From assembly GCF_900016645.1 (NCBI RefSeq), contig NZ_CDGJ01000096.1: DNA of 64,000 nt. One strand, written 5' to 3'. Shown here piece by piece: positions 9,532 to 18,382 of this stretch (position 1 is its first letter; the number at the start of each line of letters is the position of its first letter). The stretch is from Acididesulfobacillus acetoxydans (GTDB lineage: Bacteria; Bacillota; Desulfitobacteriia; Desulfitobacteriales; Desulfitobacteriaceae). The translations under genes and the position numbers were made by a program. A model generated the notes under the pieces. The model saw only the letters and a program-made list of their open reading frames with translations. It had not been told where the DNA came from and searched no databases.

Positions 9532-10731
9532 ATGAAAGAAGATATTGATACGTCCGATATCGGTTTCGCTTGGCCGGGGAGTCTCCGCAAGTTCCGCCGG
9601 CTCGTTTTTGCCGGGTTGGTTAAAAATGCGGGCAAGACCACCGCTTTTAATGCCGTGAATCGCTATTTTGCGCGGGACGCGCTGGGAATTACTTCTTTCG
9701 GTTTCGACGGGGAAGACCGGGATGCCCTCTACGATGCGCCCAAACCCCCGGTGCGGGCCTATTCCGGCCAACTCCTGCTCACGGCGGCCGGTTTCCTGGG
9801 GGAAAGGCGGGAACCGGGAGTCCTGTCCGGGGAGTCGGGGAGGGCATTTGAAATTATTGAAAGTTGGGGAGACCATCCTCAATACGGTCCCTGGCTGATT
9901 GTCCGTTGCCTGCGGGATGTTTCCTTGCGTTTAGCCGGTCCGTCCAGTCTGCCGGAACTGACCCGGGGCATGAAGAGATTGGAGGCATTGGGAGCGGGCA
10001 GGATTCACCTGGACGGAGCTTTGGGCCGGCTTACGCACCTGTCCTTGGGGTCGGCCGGTGTGATCCTCAGCACAGGGGCCGCTCTGGGAAATTCTCTCCG
10101 GGAAGTGGTGGAACGCACGCGCCTGGTTTTGGAGTACTTCAGGCTTCCGGTGACGGGAGAGAGCGGGCTCCGCTCCGGGGTATCCCGCGGGGCAGAAAGT
10201 CGTGTAAATTTGCTTTTGCCGGAGAGTCAGCCGCGAAGTCTGGGTCTGGGTGGTGTGCAAGACGCTGCGGAACCTGCTCTTCCGGCGGGGGTTTTCGGGA
10301 GCAGCAGCGCCTATCAAGAGGGGGATCGGTGGCATAATTTGCCTGGCTTCCTCTGGGCAAGAGATTTACGGGCACTCCTGCCGCAAGATTATGAGCAATT
10401 GTACCTGGCAGGGGCGTTAACAGATCGGCTTTATCTTGAACTTCGCAAGGCCCGACGTTTGCCCCGGACCCTCCTGCTTGACCATCCGGGCCAGATTCTC
10501 CTCTCTGCCCCACTCTGGCATGGCCTGAAAGCGCGGAGTATTTCCGTCCGCCTGAGCCGGCGGCCCAATCTCGTCTGCTTGACCCTAAGTCCCTGGCATC
10601 CGCGGACTCCCATTGCCACGACGGAACTGGCGGCTGCCCTCAGGCCCCATAGCCACGTGCCTCTCGTGGATGTGGCAAGAGAACTGATTTGGCGGCCGGG
10701 GTTCGAACCCCAAGGAAATCGGCTTATTTAA
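9532..10731 (+). CDS. kamB: KamB-like P-loop protein, putative aminomutase reactivase subunit
   Basis: 399 residues. A Walker A-like loop GLVKNAGKTT sits at about residues 27-36, as in KamB, the small P-loop partner thought to help reactivate B12-dependent lysine 5,6-aminomutase by exchanging damaged cofactor. A stretch rich in G, S and E (about residues 200-270) looks like a lineage-specific insertion. Start ATG 9532 after GGGAGGGGGAG. It lies between kdd and kamDE, which is the main support. Its usual partner KamC (a MutS-like ATPase) is absent from the window. The sequence similarity that can be judged by eye is confined to the P loop and general layout, so the name is probable, not certain. 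Confidence 0.7.
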   Translation: MKEDIDTSDIGFAWPGSLRKFRRLVFAGLVKNAGKTTAFNAVNRYFARDALGITSFGFDGEDRDALYDAPKPPVRAYSGQLLLTAAGFLGERREPGVLSGESGRAFEIIESWGDHPQYGPWLIVRCLRDVSLRLAGPSSLPELTRGMKRLEALGAGRIHLDGALGRLTHLSLGSAGVILSTGAALGNSLREVVERTRLVLEYFRLPVTGESGLRSGVSRGAESRVNLLLPESQPRSLGLGGVQDAAEPALPAGVFGSSSAYQEGDRWHNLPGFLWARDLRALLPQDYEQLYLAGALTDRLYLELRKARRLPRTLLLDHPGQILLSAPLWHGLKARSISVRLSRRPNLVCLTLSPWHPRTPIATTELAAALRPHSHVPLVDVARELIWRPGFEPQGNRLI

Positions 10732-10793
10732 GCAAGACGAATCTGATTTAGTTGGCCCCGGCGAGCAACGGCTTGTTTTAGGAGGTAGAAAAA

Positions 10794-13454
10794 ATGGTTC
10801 GCCCTTATACAGAACGGAAACTGGCTTTGGACCCCAACCTGATTGCGCGGGGCCGAGAATTGGCCGGGCAGATCGTGGCGCAGGTGACGCCATTCATTCT
10901 CAGTCATACCACGGTCAGTGTGGAACGGGCGGTTCTGCGCTTGTGCGGAATTGACGGCGTCAGCCGGGAAGGGATTCCTTTGGCGAATGTGGTCGTCGAT
11001 GCCTTACAGGATGCGGGTATGGCCGCAGACGGTGCCGCCAGGGCTTTGGCACGCATCTTTCTCCACTATGGGAAGCCGCCGCAGGAAGCTGCCGCAGCTG
11101 TGGAACGAGGAGAACTCTCTCTCAGCGATCTGCCGGATTTTCCGGCAGCAGAAGTGGAGGAGGAGGCCAGACGCCTGGCCTTCCCGGCGGTGGAGAAAAT
11201 CCTGGCTCAGCGACGGGAACGGGAAGTCCGCATGGCCCGGGGAGCGGGAAAGGAACCCTATCTCTATGTGATCGTGGCTACGGGCAACATCTATGAAGAT
11301 GTTGTTCAGGCCAGGGCAGCGGCCAGGCAGGGGGCTGACATCGTCGCCGTCATCCGTTCCACCGGGCAAAGCCTCTTGGATTATGTTCCCTACGGTCCTA
11401 CGACAGAGGGGTTTGGCGGGACGTTTGCCACCCAGGCCAATTTCCGGATCATGCGCCAGGCCTTGGATGAGGTGGGGGAGGAATTGGGGCGCTACATCCG
11501 GCTGACGAATTATGCTTCGGGGCTCTGCATGCCGGAGATTGCCGCCATGGGCGCTTTAGAGCGGCTGGATGTTATGCTCAACGACTCCATGTACGGGATT
11601 ATTTTCCGGGATATCAATATGCAGCGCACTTTTATTGATCAGTATTTCTCCCGTCTGATTCACGGTTTTGCCGGTATTATCATCAATACCGGAGAAGACA
11701 ATTATCTGACGACAGCGGATGCGATGGAGGCTGCCCACACTGTCCTGGCCTCCAACTTCATTAACGAGCAATTCGCCTTTCTGGCGGGTCTGCCGGAAGA
11801 ACAGCAGGGTTTGGGGCATGCCATGGAAATCAATCCGGAAGGGGAAGATTCTTTTCTCTACGAAATTGCCCAAGCGGAATTGATCCGGGAAGTGTTCCCG
11901 CGTTCACCCCTCAAATATATGCCGCCGACCAAATATATGACGGGAAACATTTTTCGCGGGCAGGTTCAGGACGCCCTCTTCAACGCGGCTTCAGTCATGA
12001 CCGGGCAGAGCATCCACCTTTTGGGCATGCTGACCGAGGCCATCCACACTCCCCTTTTGCAAGACCGGGCTCTCAGCTTAGAAGCGGCGCGTCTCGTCTT
12101 TCAGACCATGCGCCATGTGGGCGGGGAGATTCAATTTAAAGCGGACGGAATCATCCGGCAGAGAGCCTCGGCAACCTTGCGCAAAGCGGTAAGCATGCTC
12201 GAGGCAATCAACGGCATGGGTTTATTTGCCGCTTTGGAAAAAGGAATGTTTGCCGACATCTCTCGCCATAGGCAGGGCGGGCGCGGCTTGGATGGGGTTA
12301 TTGGCAAGACTTCGCACTATCTCAACCCCTTCTTGGAGCTGCTGCAACCGGGGACAATCCGGCCAAACGGGCCGGGGGTTGACGGGACAGTGAAGGTTTC
12401 GGGCCTGGCGGGGGTTGAAAGAGCTGTGGAGGGACAGGGCCCAACGAATATCCCAAATTTGGAACGGGCTCTTGACCAGGCGCAGGTCTCAGGTTCAGTG
12501 GAGGCCCGGGCGGAGGGCTCGGCGGAGGCCGAAGGGGAAGACCAGGCGGAGACGGCAGGTTTAGCCGGGACCCAGACTCCGGCGGAGGCACAGGGTCCCG
12601 CCGAGACGCGGGTCATGGCGGGAATAGAGGATTCAGCAGAGGTCCAAAGTCCGGCGGAGGCACGGGACTCACAGAACCCCGGGGGCGTATCTGTCCCCAG
12701 CCGAAAAATCGACCTGAGCTCAGTCAGGCCTTACGGGGATACTTTGGACGACGGCATGGTCCAACTTTCCCTCACCTTGCCGGTTCCCTTGGGAGAAGAG
12801 GCTCGGGAAGCGGCTCGGCGCTGGGCCTCGCGGAGCGGCTTTAGGGACCCGCAGGTGGTGCACGCCGAAACATTAGGCGAGGGTTTCAGTTTCTTCGTCC
12901 TCTACGCCCGCTCTGATGTGAGCGTTGACTTTTCCCGGATCAAAGTACCGAAACTCAGCCATCAGCGTTGGGAAAAGGCCGAGATTGAAGCGCTGATCCG
13001 AGAAAACATCGGGCGGAAACTAGTCATTGTGGGAGCCTGTATTGAGAGCGACGCCCACACAGTGGGCATTGATGCCATCATGAATATGAAAGGGTACAAC
13101 GGCCACAAAGGGTTAGAAAGTTACCACGGGATTGAAGCCCACAACCTGGGGGCGCAAGTTTCCTGCGAGGACCTCCTGGCTCAGGCGGATGCGGTGGGGG
13201 CCGATGCCATCCTCATCTCGCAAGTGGTCACCCAAAAAGACATCCACGTACGCAACCTGACGCGCATGGTGGAAATCTTGGAGTTGGAGGGGTTGCGCCA
13301 GCGTTTCCTGCTCGTTTGCGGAGGCCCTAGGCTAAATTATGAACTGGCCAAGGAATTGGGCTATGATGCCGGATTTGGCCCGGGCAGCTATGCCGAGGAT
13401 GTCGCGAGCTTCATCCTGGACCGGATGTTGCGGAGGCAGCCGTGTCAGTCTTAG
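10794..13454 (+). CDS. kamDE: Lysine 5,6-aminomutase, alpha and beta subunits fused
   Basis: 886 residues in one uninterrupted frame. Residues 1-520 match the alpha subunit (KamD; motifs such as STGQSLLDYVPYGPT and TKYMTGNIFRG); residues about 637-886 match the beta subunit (KamE) with the base-off B12 motif DAHTVG at about 753 and the adjacent NMKGYNGHKG segment that carries the PLP lysine region. Between them lies a ~110-residue linker rich in A, E, G, P and T with repeated GPAE/SAEA-type units. The enzyme uses adenosylcobalamin and PLP to move an amino group from C6 to C5 of beta-lysine or D-lysine. In described cases KamD and KamE are separate genes. Start ATG 10794 with AGGAGGT upstream. 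Confidence 0.93.
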   Translation: MVRPYTERKLALDPNLIARGRELAGQIVAQVTPFILSHTTVSVERAVLRLCGIDGVSREGIPLANVVVDALQDAGMAADGAARALARIFLHYGKPPQEAAAAVERGELSLSDLPDFPAAEVEEEARRLAFPAVEKILAQRREREVRMARGAGKEPYLYVIVATGNIYEDVVQARAAARQGADIVAVIRSTGQSLLDYVPYGPTTEGFGGTFATQANFRIMRQALDEVGEELGRYIRLTNYASGLCMPEIAAMGALERLDVMLNDSMYGIIFRDINMQRTFIDQYFSRLIHGFAGIIINTGEDNYLTTADAMEAAHTVLASNFINEQFAFLAGLPEEQQGLGHAMEINPEGEDSFLYEIAQAELIREVFPRSPLKYMPPTKYMTGNIFRGQVQDALFNAASVMTGQSIHLLGMLTEAIHTPLLQDRALSLEAARLVFQTMRHVGGEIQFKADGIIRQRASATLRKAVSMLEAINGMGLFAALEKGMFADISRHRQGGRGLDGVIGKTSHYLNPFLELLQPGTIRPNGPGVDGTVKVSGLAGVERAVEGQGPTNIPNLERALDQAQVSGSVEARAEGSAEAEGEDQAETAGLAGTQTPAEAQGPAETRVMAGIEDSAEVQSPAEARDSQNPGGVSVPSRKIDLSSVRPYGDTLDDGMVQLSLTLPVPLGEEAREAARRWASRSGFRDPQVVHAETLGEGFSFFVLYARSDVSVDFSRIKVPKLSHQRWEKAEIEALIRENIGRKLVIVGACIESDAHTVGIDAIMNMKGYNGHKGLESYHGIEAHNLGAQVSCEDLLAQADAVGADAILISQVVTQKDIHVRNLTRMVEILELEGLRQRFLLVCGGPRLNYELAKELGYDAGFGPGSYAEDVASFILDRMLRRQPCQS

Positions 13455-13635
13455 AGAAAGCGAAGGCCTGTTTGGGTACGGATGCGGTCCTGTTATTTTT
13501 GCCTTGTTATCCGAGGACAAAAGTCTAAAACGCAAGGGCGAAAGAAGATCTAAATTATCCGGTTACCTTAATGTCCGGAGACCATGGAAGGTTTCTTCAT
13601 CATTGATACGGAAACTGTGAAAGGCGGAAAAGGCA

Positions 13636-14037
13636 ATGGCGATGTATGAAGCGAGAATACGTCTGAGGATCGCGGCGGGAGATGCGCATTACGGGGGAGG
13701 ACTTGTGGATGGGGCCCATATGCTCAAATTATTCGGTGATGTGGCTACGGAGCTTTTGATCTATACAGATGGAGATGAAGGGTTGTTTGTCGCCTATGAT
13801 AACGTGGAGTTTCTCTCACCCGTCCGGGCAGGGGATTATATTGAAGCTTCCGGGGTGATCACAGGCTATGGCAACACTTCTCGGAAAATGGCCTTTAAAG
13901 CCGAAAGGGTGATTGCCGCTCTTCCCGGCAGTGATTCGGCTGCCCAGATATTAGAACAGCCCGTCACAGTCTGCCGGGCCACCGGAACTTGTATGGTTCC
14001 CAAAGAAAAGCAGCGTTATAGCCCGCCCAGGAGATAG
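13636..14037 (+). CDS. kal: 3-aminobutyryl-CoA ammonia-lyase
   Basis: 133 residues, the usual size for Kal, a hotdog-fold enzyme that removes ammonia from L-3-aminobutyryl-CoA to give crotonyl-CoA. The segments HYGGGLVDGAHMLKLFGDV and FLSPVRAGDYIEA are characteristic. ATG codons at 13636 and 13642 are both possible starts; a weak AAAGGC site precedes the first. A 181-bp gap separates it from kamDE and holds no gene that I can support. Product feeds butyrate-type metabolism, whose genes are not in this window. Confidence 0.9.
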   Translation: MAMYEARIRLRIAAGDAHYGGGLVDGAHMLKLFGDVATELLIYTDGDEGLFVAYDNVEFLSPVRAGDYIEASGVITGYGNTSRKMAFKAERVIAALPGSDSAAQILEQPVTVCRATGTCMVPKEKQRYSPPRR

Positions 14038-14111
14038 ATGACCGGGCGCGAGTCGAAACTTTCCAGTCTTAAACCGGATCCTGAAGTGGGATTTTCAGAG
14101 GGGGAAAAGCT

Positions 14112-14945
14112 ATGACAATGTCAAAACTGATCATTACAGCTGCTTTAGTGGGAGCGGAAGTTACCCGGGAACAGACACCGTATCTCCCGCTTTCCCCACG
14201 TGAGATAGCGGATGAGGCCAGAAGGGTCTGCGAGGCCGGGGCTTCGATAGTTCACCTGCATATGCGCGATGCCTCGGGAGTCTCTTCCCAGGACAAAGAT
14301 CTTTTTGCCGAAGCAATCTCCTACATTCGCGCCGAGACCGACCTCATCGTCCAGGTCTCCACCGGAGGAGCCGTGGGTATGACGGCTGAAACGCGGGTAC
14401 AACCGGTCAGCTTGAGCCCGGAAATGGCCTCGTTGAGTACGGGGACGGTGAATTTTGGGGAGGAGGTTTTCGCCAATCCCCTGCCTATGGTCCGGACGTT
14501 TGCCAGGGCCTGCCATACTTACGGGGTAAAGCCCGAGATCGAAGTCTTTGACAGCGGTATGGTGACCAGTGCCCTTGCCCTGGTGCGGGAGGGTTTGTTG
14601 CGGGAACCGCTGCATTTCAATTTCGTCCTGGGAGTGCCGGGTGGGATGGCCGCGGCGGCCAAGAATCTTATCTTTCTCTTGGATCTGATCCCGCCGGGCT
14701 CCACTTGGACTGTTTCCGCCGTCGGCCGCCATCAGCTTCCCCTGAACACTTTGGGAATCCTGTTGGGCGGACATGTGCGCACGGGTCTGGAAGACAATAT
14801 CTATTTCACCAAGGGTGTGTTGGCCAAGGGGAATGCCCCTTTGGTGGAACGGATCACCAGGTTGGCCCGGGAATTGGGACGACCGCTCGCCAAACCGGAG
14901 GAAGCAAGGGAGATCCTGGGTCTCAAGCGGCGGGAAGTGCTTTAG
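14112..14945 (+). CDS. kce: 3-keto-5-aminohexanoate cleavage enzyme
   Basis: 277 residues, a BKACE (DUF849) family TIM barrel. It condenses 5-amino-3-oxohexanoate with acetyl-CoA and releases 3-aminobutyryl-CoA and acetoacetate. Zinc-binding histidines are seen in IVHLHMRD (about residues 47-54), and FNFVLGVPGGM plus SAVGRHQLPL match the conserved barrel ends. Start ATG 14112, with a second ATG two codons later. Last recognisable gene of the lysine operon; the order kdd-kamB-kamDE-kal-kce is self-consistent. Confidence 0.93.
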   Translation: MTMSKLIITAALVGAEVTREQTPYLPLSPREIADEARRVCEAGASIVHLHMRDASGVSSQDKDLFAEAISYIRAETDLIVQVSTGGAVGMTAETRVQPVSLSPEMASLSTGTVNFGEEVFANPLPMVRTFARACHTYGVKPEIEVFDSGMVTSALALVREGLLREPLHFNFVLGVPGGMAAAAKNLIFLLDLIPPGSTWTVSAVGRHQLPLNTLGILLGGHVRTGLEDNIYFTKGVLAKGNAPLVERITRLARELGRPLAKPEEAREILGLKRREVL

Positions 14946-15006
14946 GGGAATGAGCATCCGGGTCAGGCGGCAGGTTGGAGATGTGGCGCCTTAGTTTCGC
15001 CCATTT

Positions 15007-16275
15007 TCATCCGGAGGTTGTAAGGGCAGTGCTCTCACCGGCCGGAATTACGGAGCGGGTCAGACGGAGAGTGAAGAAGCCCCCGATGAGTAACAGGCCG
15101 GAAATGGACAAAAACAGCGGCAAACCGCCGAAATGCGAGAAGATCAGGCCGCCCAGCAAGGGACCGATGGCCCGGGAAATGTTGTTTCTCATGTTGAATA
15201 TGGCAAAGTACCTTCCCCGCATATCTTCCGGAGCAATGTAGGAAATGAGTTTGTTCTGATTGGGGAAGGTGATGCATTCTCCAACCGTAAAAATCACCTC
15301 GGCCGGGAATAGGAAAGCCACAGTGTGCAAATACGGCCCGAAGCCGTAGCCGATGCCGACCAGAGCAAACAAAATGAATCCAGCCCAGAGAACGCGAGGA
15401 AGGTAGTATTTTTCGGATTTCTTGGCCAGCCAAAGGGCTGAGAAAACGACGATTGTGCCGTTCATGGTCATCAAGGAAGAAAAAACGGTTAAGTAATTGG
15501 TGAAATTTTGTTGGAGATAAAGCGGAAAATTAGATTCCACTTGGGCGTAAAGCAAGGAGATGGGCAGCGACAGGACGAGCAGAGCAAACAAGAGTCTGTG
15601 TTCTCTAAACCGCATCCGTGGAGAGGGCGACGGCGCCGATAAATGACCGCTTCTTCTCAGGTTGCCCTTCGCCGGGCTTTTTTTCTGTTGGCGGTTTGAC
15701 TTCCCGAGGGTCTCCGGTATGAGAGCGTACACCAGGGCGGCGTAGAGCAACAGACTTACGGCCGAAGCCGCGAAAACCAGGTTGTGGCTGATTTTAACCA
15801 TGAGCAGCCCCAGCATGGGGCCTGCGGCTGCTCCGACATTCAGTGCGGTGTGCATCAGGGCAAAGACTTCCAAACGCTGCGTCCCCGGCACAATATCTAC
15901 TATCTGAGCGTTGGCCGCCGGATAGTAGAGGGCAGAGGCCATCCCGTTGATGATAGAAATGATACAGAAGTGCAGCGCGGTGGAGGCGAATATGTAGCCG
16001 AAGGTGGACAGGCCCTGAAGAAGGAGGCTGTAGACCAGGAGCGGTTTGCGTCCGTATTTATCCGCCAGTCCTCCCGCAAAGATATTGGTTACCAAGCCCA
16101 TTAAGGGAGACAAGCCCAGAATGACGCCCGAAAGGTAGATGTTGCCGGTTTTGCCATAGAGATACAGGGCAAGAAACGGGCGAATGGCGAAGCTCGTAAC
16201 CGTGGTGATAATGGTGCCAAAGACCCGGATCCAGATGGTTCGGTCATAGCGATTCCACAGATCAGTCAAGTTCAA
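15007..16275 (-). CDS. MFS transporter
   Basis: 422 residues with about 12 hydrophobic segments and the MFS loop motif GGLADKYGRKPLL after helix 2. A charged central loop (about residues 205-230) separates the two halves. The start is TTG 16275 with GGGGGGA upstream. It converges on kce with a 61-bp gap. The substrate cannot be read from the sequence; lysine cluster proximity is weak evidence because the strand differs. Confidence 0.8.
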   Translation of the reverse strand: MNLTDLWNRYDRTIWIRVFGTIITTVTSFAIRPFLALYLYGKTGNIYLSGVILGLSPLMGLVTNIFAGGLADKYGRKPLLVYSLLLQGLSTFGYIFASTALHFCIISIINGMASALYYPAANAQIVDIVPGTQRLEVFALMHTALNVGAAAGPMLGLLMVKISHNLVFAASAVSLLLYAALVYALIPETLGKSNRQQKKSPAKGNLRRSGHLSAPSPSPRMRFREHRLLFALLVLSLPISLLYAQVESNFPLYLQQNFTNYLTVFSSLMTMNGTIVVFSALWLAKKSEKYYLPRVLWAGFILFALVGIGYGFGPYLHTVAFLFPAEVIFTVGECITFPNQNKLISYIAPEDMRGRYFAIFNMRNNISRAIGPLLGGLIFSHFGGLPLFLSISGLLLIGGFFTLRLTRSVIPAGESTALTTSG

Positions 16276-16708
16276 GCGAATCCCCCCTTGTTTCTGTCCC
16301 GGGTGACCGACCTGTGATGTGATTTGCGGGATGACATCGAATGTACCCGGTAAGGCAAAGGAATTGTGATTGTCCTGCGCCCAAATTGGACTGCCCTGCC
16401 CCTAAACACGAAATGAACTCTTCTTCACAAGGAAATATGTATATTGTATTATGAATCGGCTGAAAAAGATAGAGGGTAATTCGTAAATAGAAAAATTATC
16501 CCCCTTTTTCCATCTTGTGGCTTTTTGCTATCCGTGCTAGAATCGTGCTAAGTGAGCGAAAAGATCAAGATCATCTAAGATCAAGATCGTCTGATGAAGC
16601 GTAAAGAGGGCATGACTTAGAACGGCTGCCGCAACCGCAACCGTTAAAAAAGCACCCTTGTAACCCTAATCGTGGTCACACAGCAACATCGATAATAACT
16701 ACAGGGGT
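16276..16708. other. Intergenic region, no gene seen
   Basis: No coding sequence is supported. It contains a candidate + strand promoter (16515-16543) that drives nothing recognisable and a short direct repeat GATCAAGATC (about 16562 and 16580). Confidence 0.5.
16515..16543 (+). promoter_or_regulatory. Orphan sigma-A-like promoter
   Basis: TTGTGG (16515-16520), 17-bp spacer, TAGAAT (16538-16543). No + strand gene follows before the leftward membrane protein gene, so it may serve an unannotated RNA or be chance. Confidence 0.35.
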
Positions 16709-17173
16709 TTAGACCTTTGTATCATTGACCAGCCGGTAAATCCAGGTTACCGCACCGTGCCAAACAATGTAGAGAATGAAAGGAGCGAAAACGGTTCCCA
16801 AGTTCCACTGGAAAATACCTAGGTTGTGAAGAACGTTAGAGAAGAGCACGCTGTAAAAGGCCGAGACGATCGGAAAGATGTAAAGCCAGGCTCTTCCCGG
16901 CGGCAAGAGATAGAGATAGATGACGAAATAGCTTGACCAGGCGACGAGGGGAAAGAAAGGGATGCCCAGAAAAGCGAAAGGGCCATAGTGGGTATAGCCG
17001 CCCATGCCGATAAGCTGCGCCAGGAGAATAGCGATTAGGTCGCCAACCGCGCCGAAAAGGACGGCGTAGCGGAGCAGACGCCTTATGTCCTGCCTCGGTA
17101 CAAGGGCAAAAGTTACGATGAGCAAAACACCTGTGTAAGCGGGATAGACCCAATAAACGGGATAACTTGTCAA
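16709..17173 (-). CDS. Small integral membrane protein (CBO0543-like)
   Basis: 154 residues, mostly hydrophobic, with about five membrane segments and many aromatic residues (YPVYWVYPAY at the N-terminus). Size and layout resemble the CBO0543 family of clostridial membrane proteins of unknown function. Start TTG 17173, GGAGTGAG 7 bases upstream. The sequence just upstream of it is a dead IS200 fragment, so its native promoter may have been lost or supplied by the insertion. Confidence 0.6.
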   Translation of the reverse strand: MTSYPVYWVYPAYTGVLLIVTFALVPRQDIRRLLRYAVLFGAVGDLIAILLAQLIGMGGYTHYGPFAFLGIPFFPLVAWSSYFVIYLYLLPPGRAWLYIFPIVSAFYSVLFSNVLHNLGIFQWNLGTVFAPFILYIVWHGAVTWIYRLVNDTKV

Positions 17174-17219
17174 ACGGGCTCACTCCTTCGACTCTTTTCG
17201 GGTATTTTCTTTTTTGTAC

Positions 17220-17420
17220 CCAAATCTTAGCGAAAATATGCGGCATCACTTCCAACGCAATGATTACCCACCCCTTTTCCTGCGCTACAGTTTGAACTGA
17301 TTTCTCAACCGCCAGGGCTACGTTACCCGTAAGAATCTTGCGTCTGTACTTGGGTATCCATACTATGTGATAGTTTGCAAAGTAAGCGGAATGTCGAGCA
17401 TTCTTGAATTTGTCCCAGTT
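17220..17420 (-). pseudogene. IS200/IS605 TnpA remnant
   Basis: Reading the minus strand from 17420 gives NWDKFKNARHSAYFANYHIVW, then IPKYRRKILTGN and ALEVMP, the unmistakable N-terminal half of IS200-type Y1 transposases. The HUH motif that should follow EVMP is destroyed (HIFAKIW in place of D-H-V-H), and the catalytic tyrosine region is missing. A stop codon lies just before the fragment and there is no start codon. It is a truncated, inactive copy. Confidence 0.85.
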
Positions 17421-17716
17421 TTACCATACCGCAAATATTGACCATGTGTGTGATTGTGTTGAGGGAAGCGCTCTCGTCCCCGGAATCGAATTCCGAGGTT
17501 TTCCCATGCACGTTCTATAAGGACGAATCAAAGCATATCCAGGGAATTTTGGGTGAGCATGAAGTAGCGCTAAGGATACTGGAAACTAGATTTGATGAAC
17601 CGGCGGGCGGGCGAAGAGCCTGAGAGGCCGGATTCAGTAAATGTCCTCTTCCCTTTCAGCCGACACGCGCTCTTGACTAATCGACACTCTTGACGGAACT
17701 TCTCGACAAGTACACA

Positions 17717-17745
17717 GCCGGGGTAAGCCCCGGCCTTATTTGTCT
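17717..17745 (+). terminator. Intrinsic terminator-like hairpin
   Basis: GCCGGGG / CCCCGGC stem with a short loop, followed by CTTATTTGTCTT. No clear + strand gene precedes it, so its client is unknown. Confidence 0.55.
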
Positions 17746-18011
17746 TCACTCCCCGGAATTGAGGAATGAGCTTCGAGTGTAGTAGTCAAGCCCTATTTTT
17801 ATGCATTTCCGCGTTGATAAAAAATCCCGCAACCACTAATTCAACAGGAACTTAGGAGGCCGCAGCTGTCCGTGAACGTTGCCCCACCCGAACCCCCGGC
17901 CCAGACCGTTTAGTCGGATTCCCAGCCTGAGGTCCTACACAAGCCTAAACCCTAAAGCGCCGATGCCGGTTGGCTGCTTGTTCGTCGCGCCCTCGGCTTC
18001 GGCAGGGGGCC
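17746..18011 (+). other. GC-rich noncoding segment between two terminator-like hairpins
   Basis: No convincing reading frame on either strand. From 17855 on, the segment is GC-rich and it ends in a second + strand hairpin. The layout would fit a small RNA or the tail of a decayed mobile element; I do not recognise it as 6S, tmRNA, RNase P or SRP RNA. Confidence 0.3.
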
Positions 18012-18017
18012 CTTTTT
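17987..18017 (+). terminator. Intrinsic terminator-like hairpin
   Basis: GCCCTCGGCTTCGGCAGGGGGC-type imperfect stem around a TTC loop, followed by CCTTTTTGGTTTT. It would stop + strand transcripts before the toxin-antitoxin promoter. Confidence 0.5.
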
Positions 18018-18128
18018 GGTTTTAGACAGGAATAAAACGGCCTTCACGAGGCATAATAATCAGATAGTTTTATTATGAACGGGGTAAATATTTTATGAGA
18101 AAGAAGCTGTTAAAACTTAGAAGGGGGC

Positions 18129-18157
18129 TTGTCCTCAGGAAGCAATTCCATTATACT
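18129..18157 (+). promoter_or_regulatory. Sigma-A promoter of the toxin-antitoxin pair
   Basis: TTGTCC (18129-18134), 17-bp spacer, TATACT (18152-18157). The start codon at 18212 follows at a normal leader distance. It lies inside a longer open frame starting at 18095, which argues against that earlier start. Confidence 0.6.
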
Positions 18158-18211
18158 AGAATTACCAAGAGGGATACGCTGGAAATTTTGAATGGAAAGG
18201 AGAGAAAGCTC

Positions 18212-18382
18212 ATGACCGAGACAACTCAAAAGCTTAACAATATTCGAATACCACCCCAAGTATTACGCGAACTCGGGCTAGAAGAAAACTGGCAAAAAAA
18301 TGTCTCTCCTGAGTTCATTGAGAAAGTTATCAAAGCGGCTGAAAAATACAAAAGTACGCTGAGAAGGCTATCTAAATATTAG
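18212..18382 (+). CDS. Putative antitoxin partner of Doc-type toxin
   Basis: 56 residues, charged, with no clear DNA-binding domain (RIPPQVLRELGLEENW, then a basic helix ending STLRRLSKY). Start ATG 18212 with AAAGGAGAG 7 bases upstream. An in-frame extension to 18095 exists but contains the promoter. The stop codon TAG (18380-18382) overlaps the first possible codon of the toxin frame. Assigned as antitoxin by size and position only; its AT-rich composition contrasts with the GC-rich neighbourhood and suggests transfer. Confidence 0.5.
   Translation: MTETTQKLNNIRIPPQVLRELGLEENWQKNVSPEFIEKVIKAAEKYKSTLRRLSKY

Noticed and set aside
13455..13635. Short gene between kamDE and kal
   Set aside because: The frame ending at 13620 starts inside kamDE in another frame and resembles no known cluster protein.
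17860..17960. TnpB C-terminus on the minus strand
   Set aside because: A short G/P/R-rich frame could be read that way, but no TnpB zinc ribbon or catalytic motif is visible.
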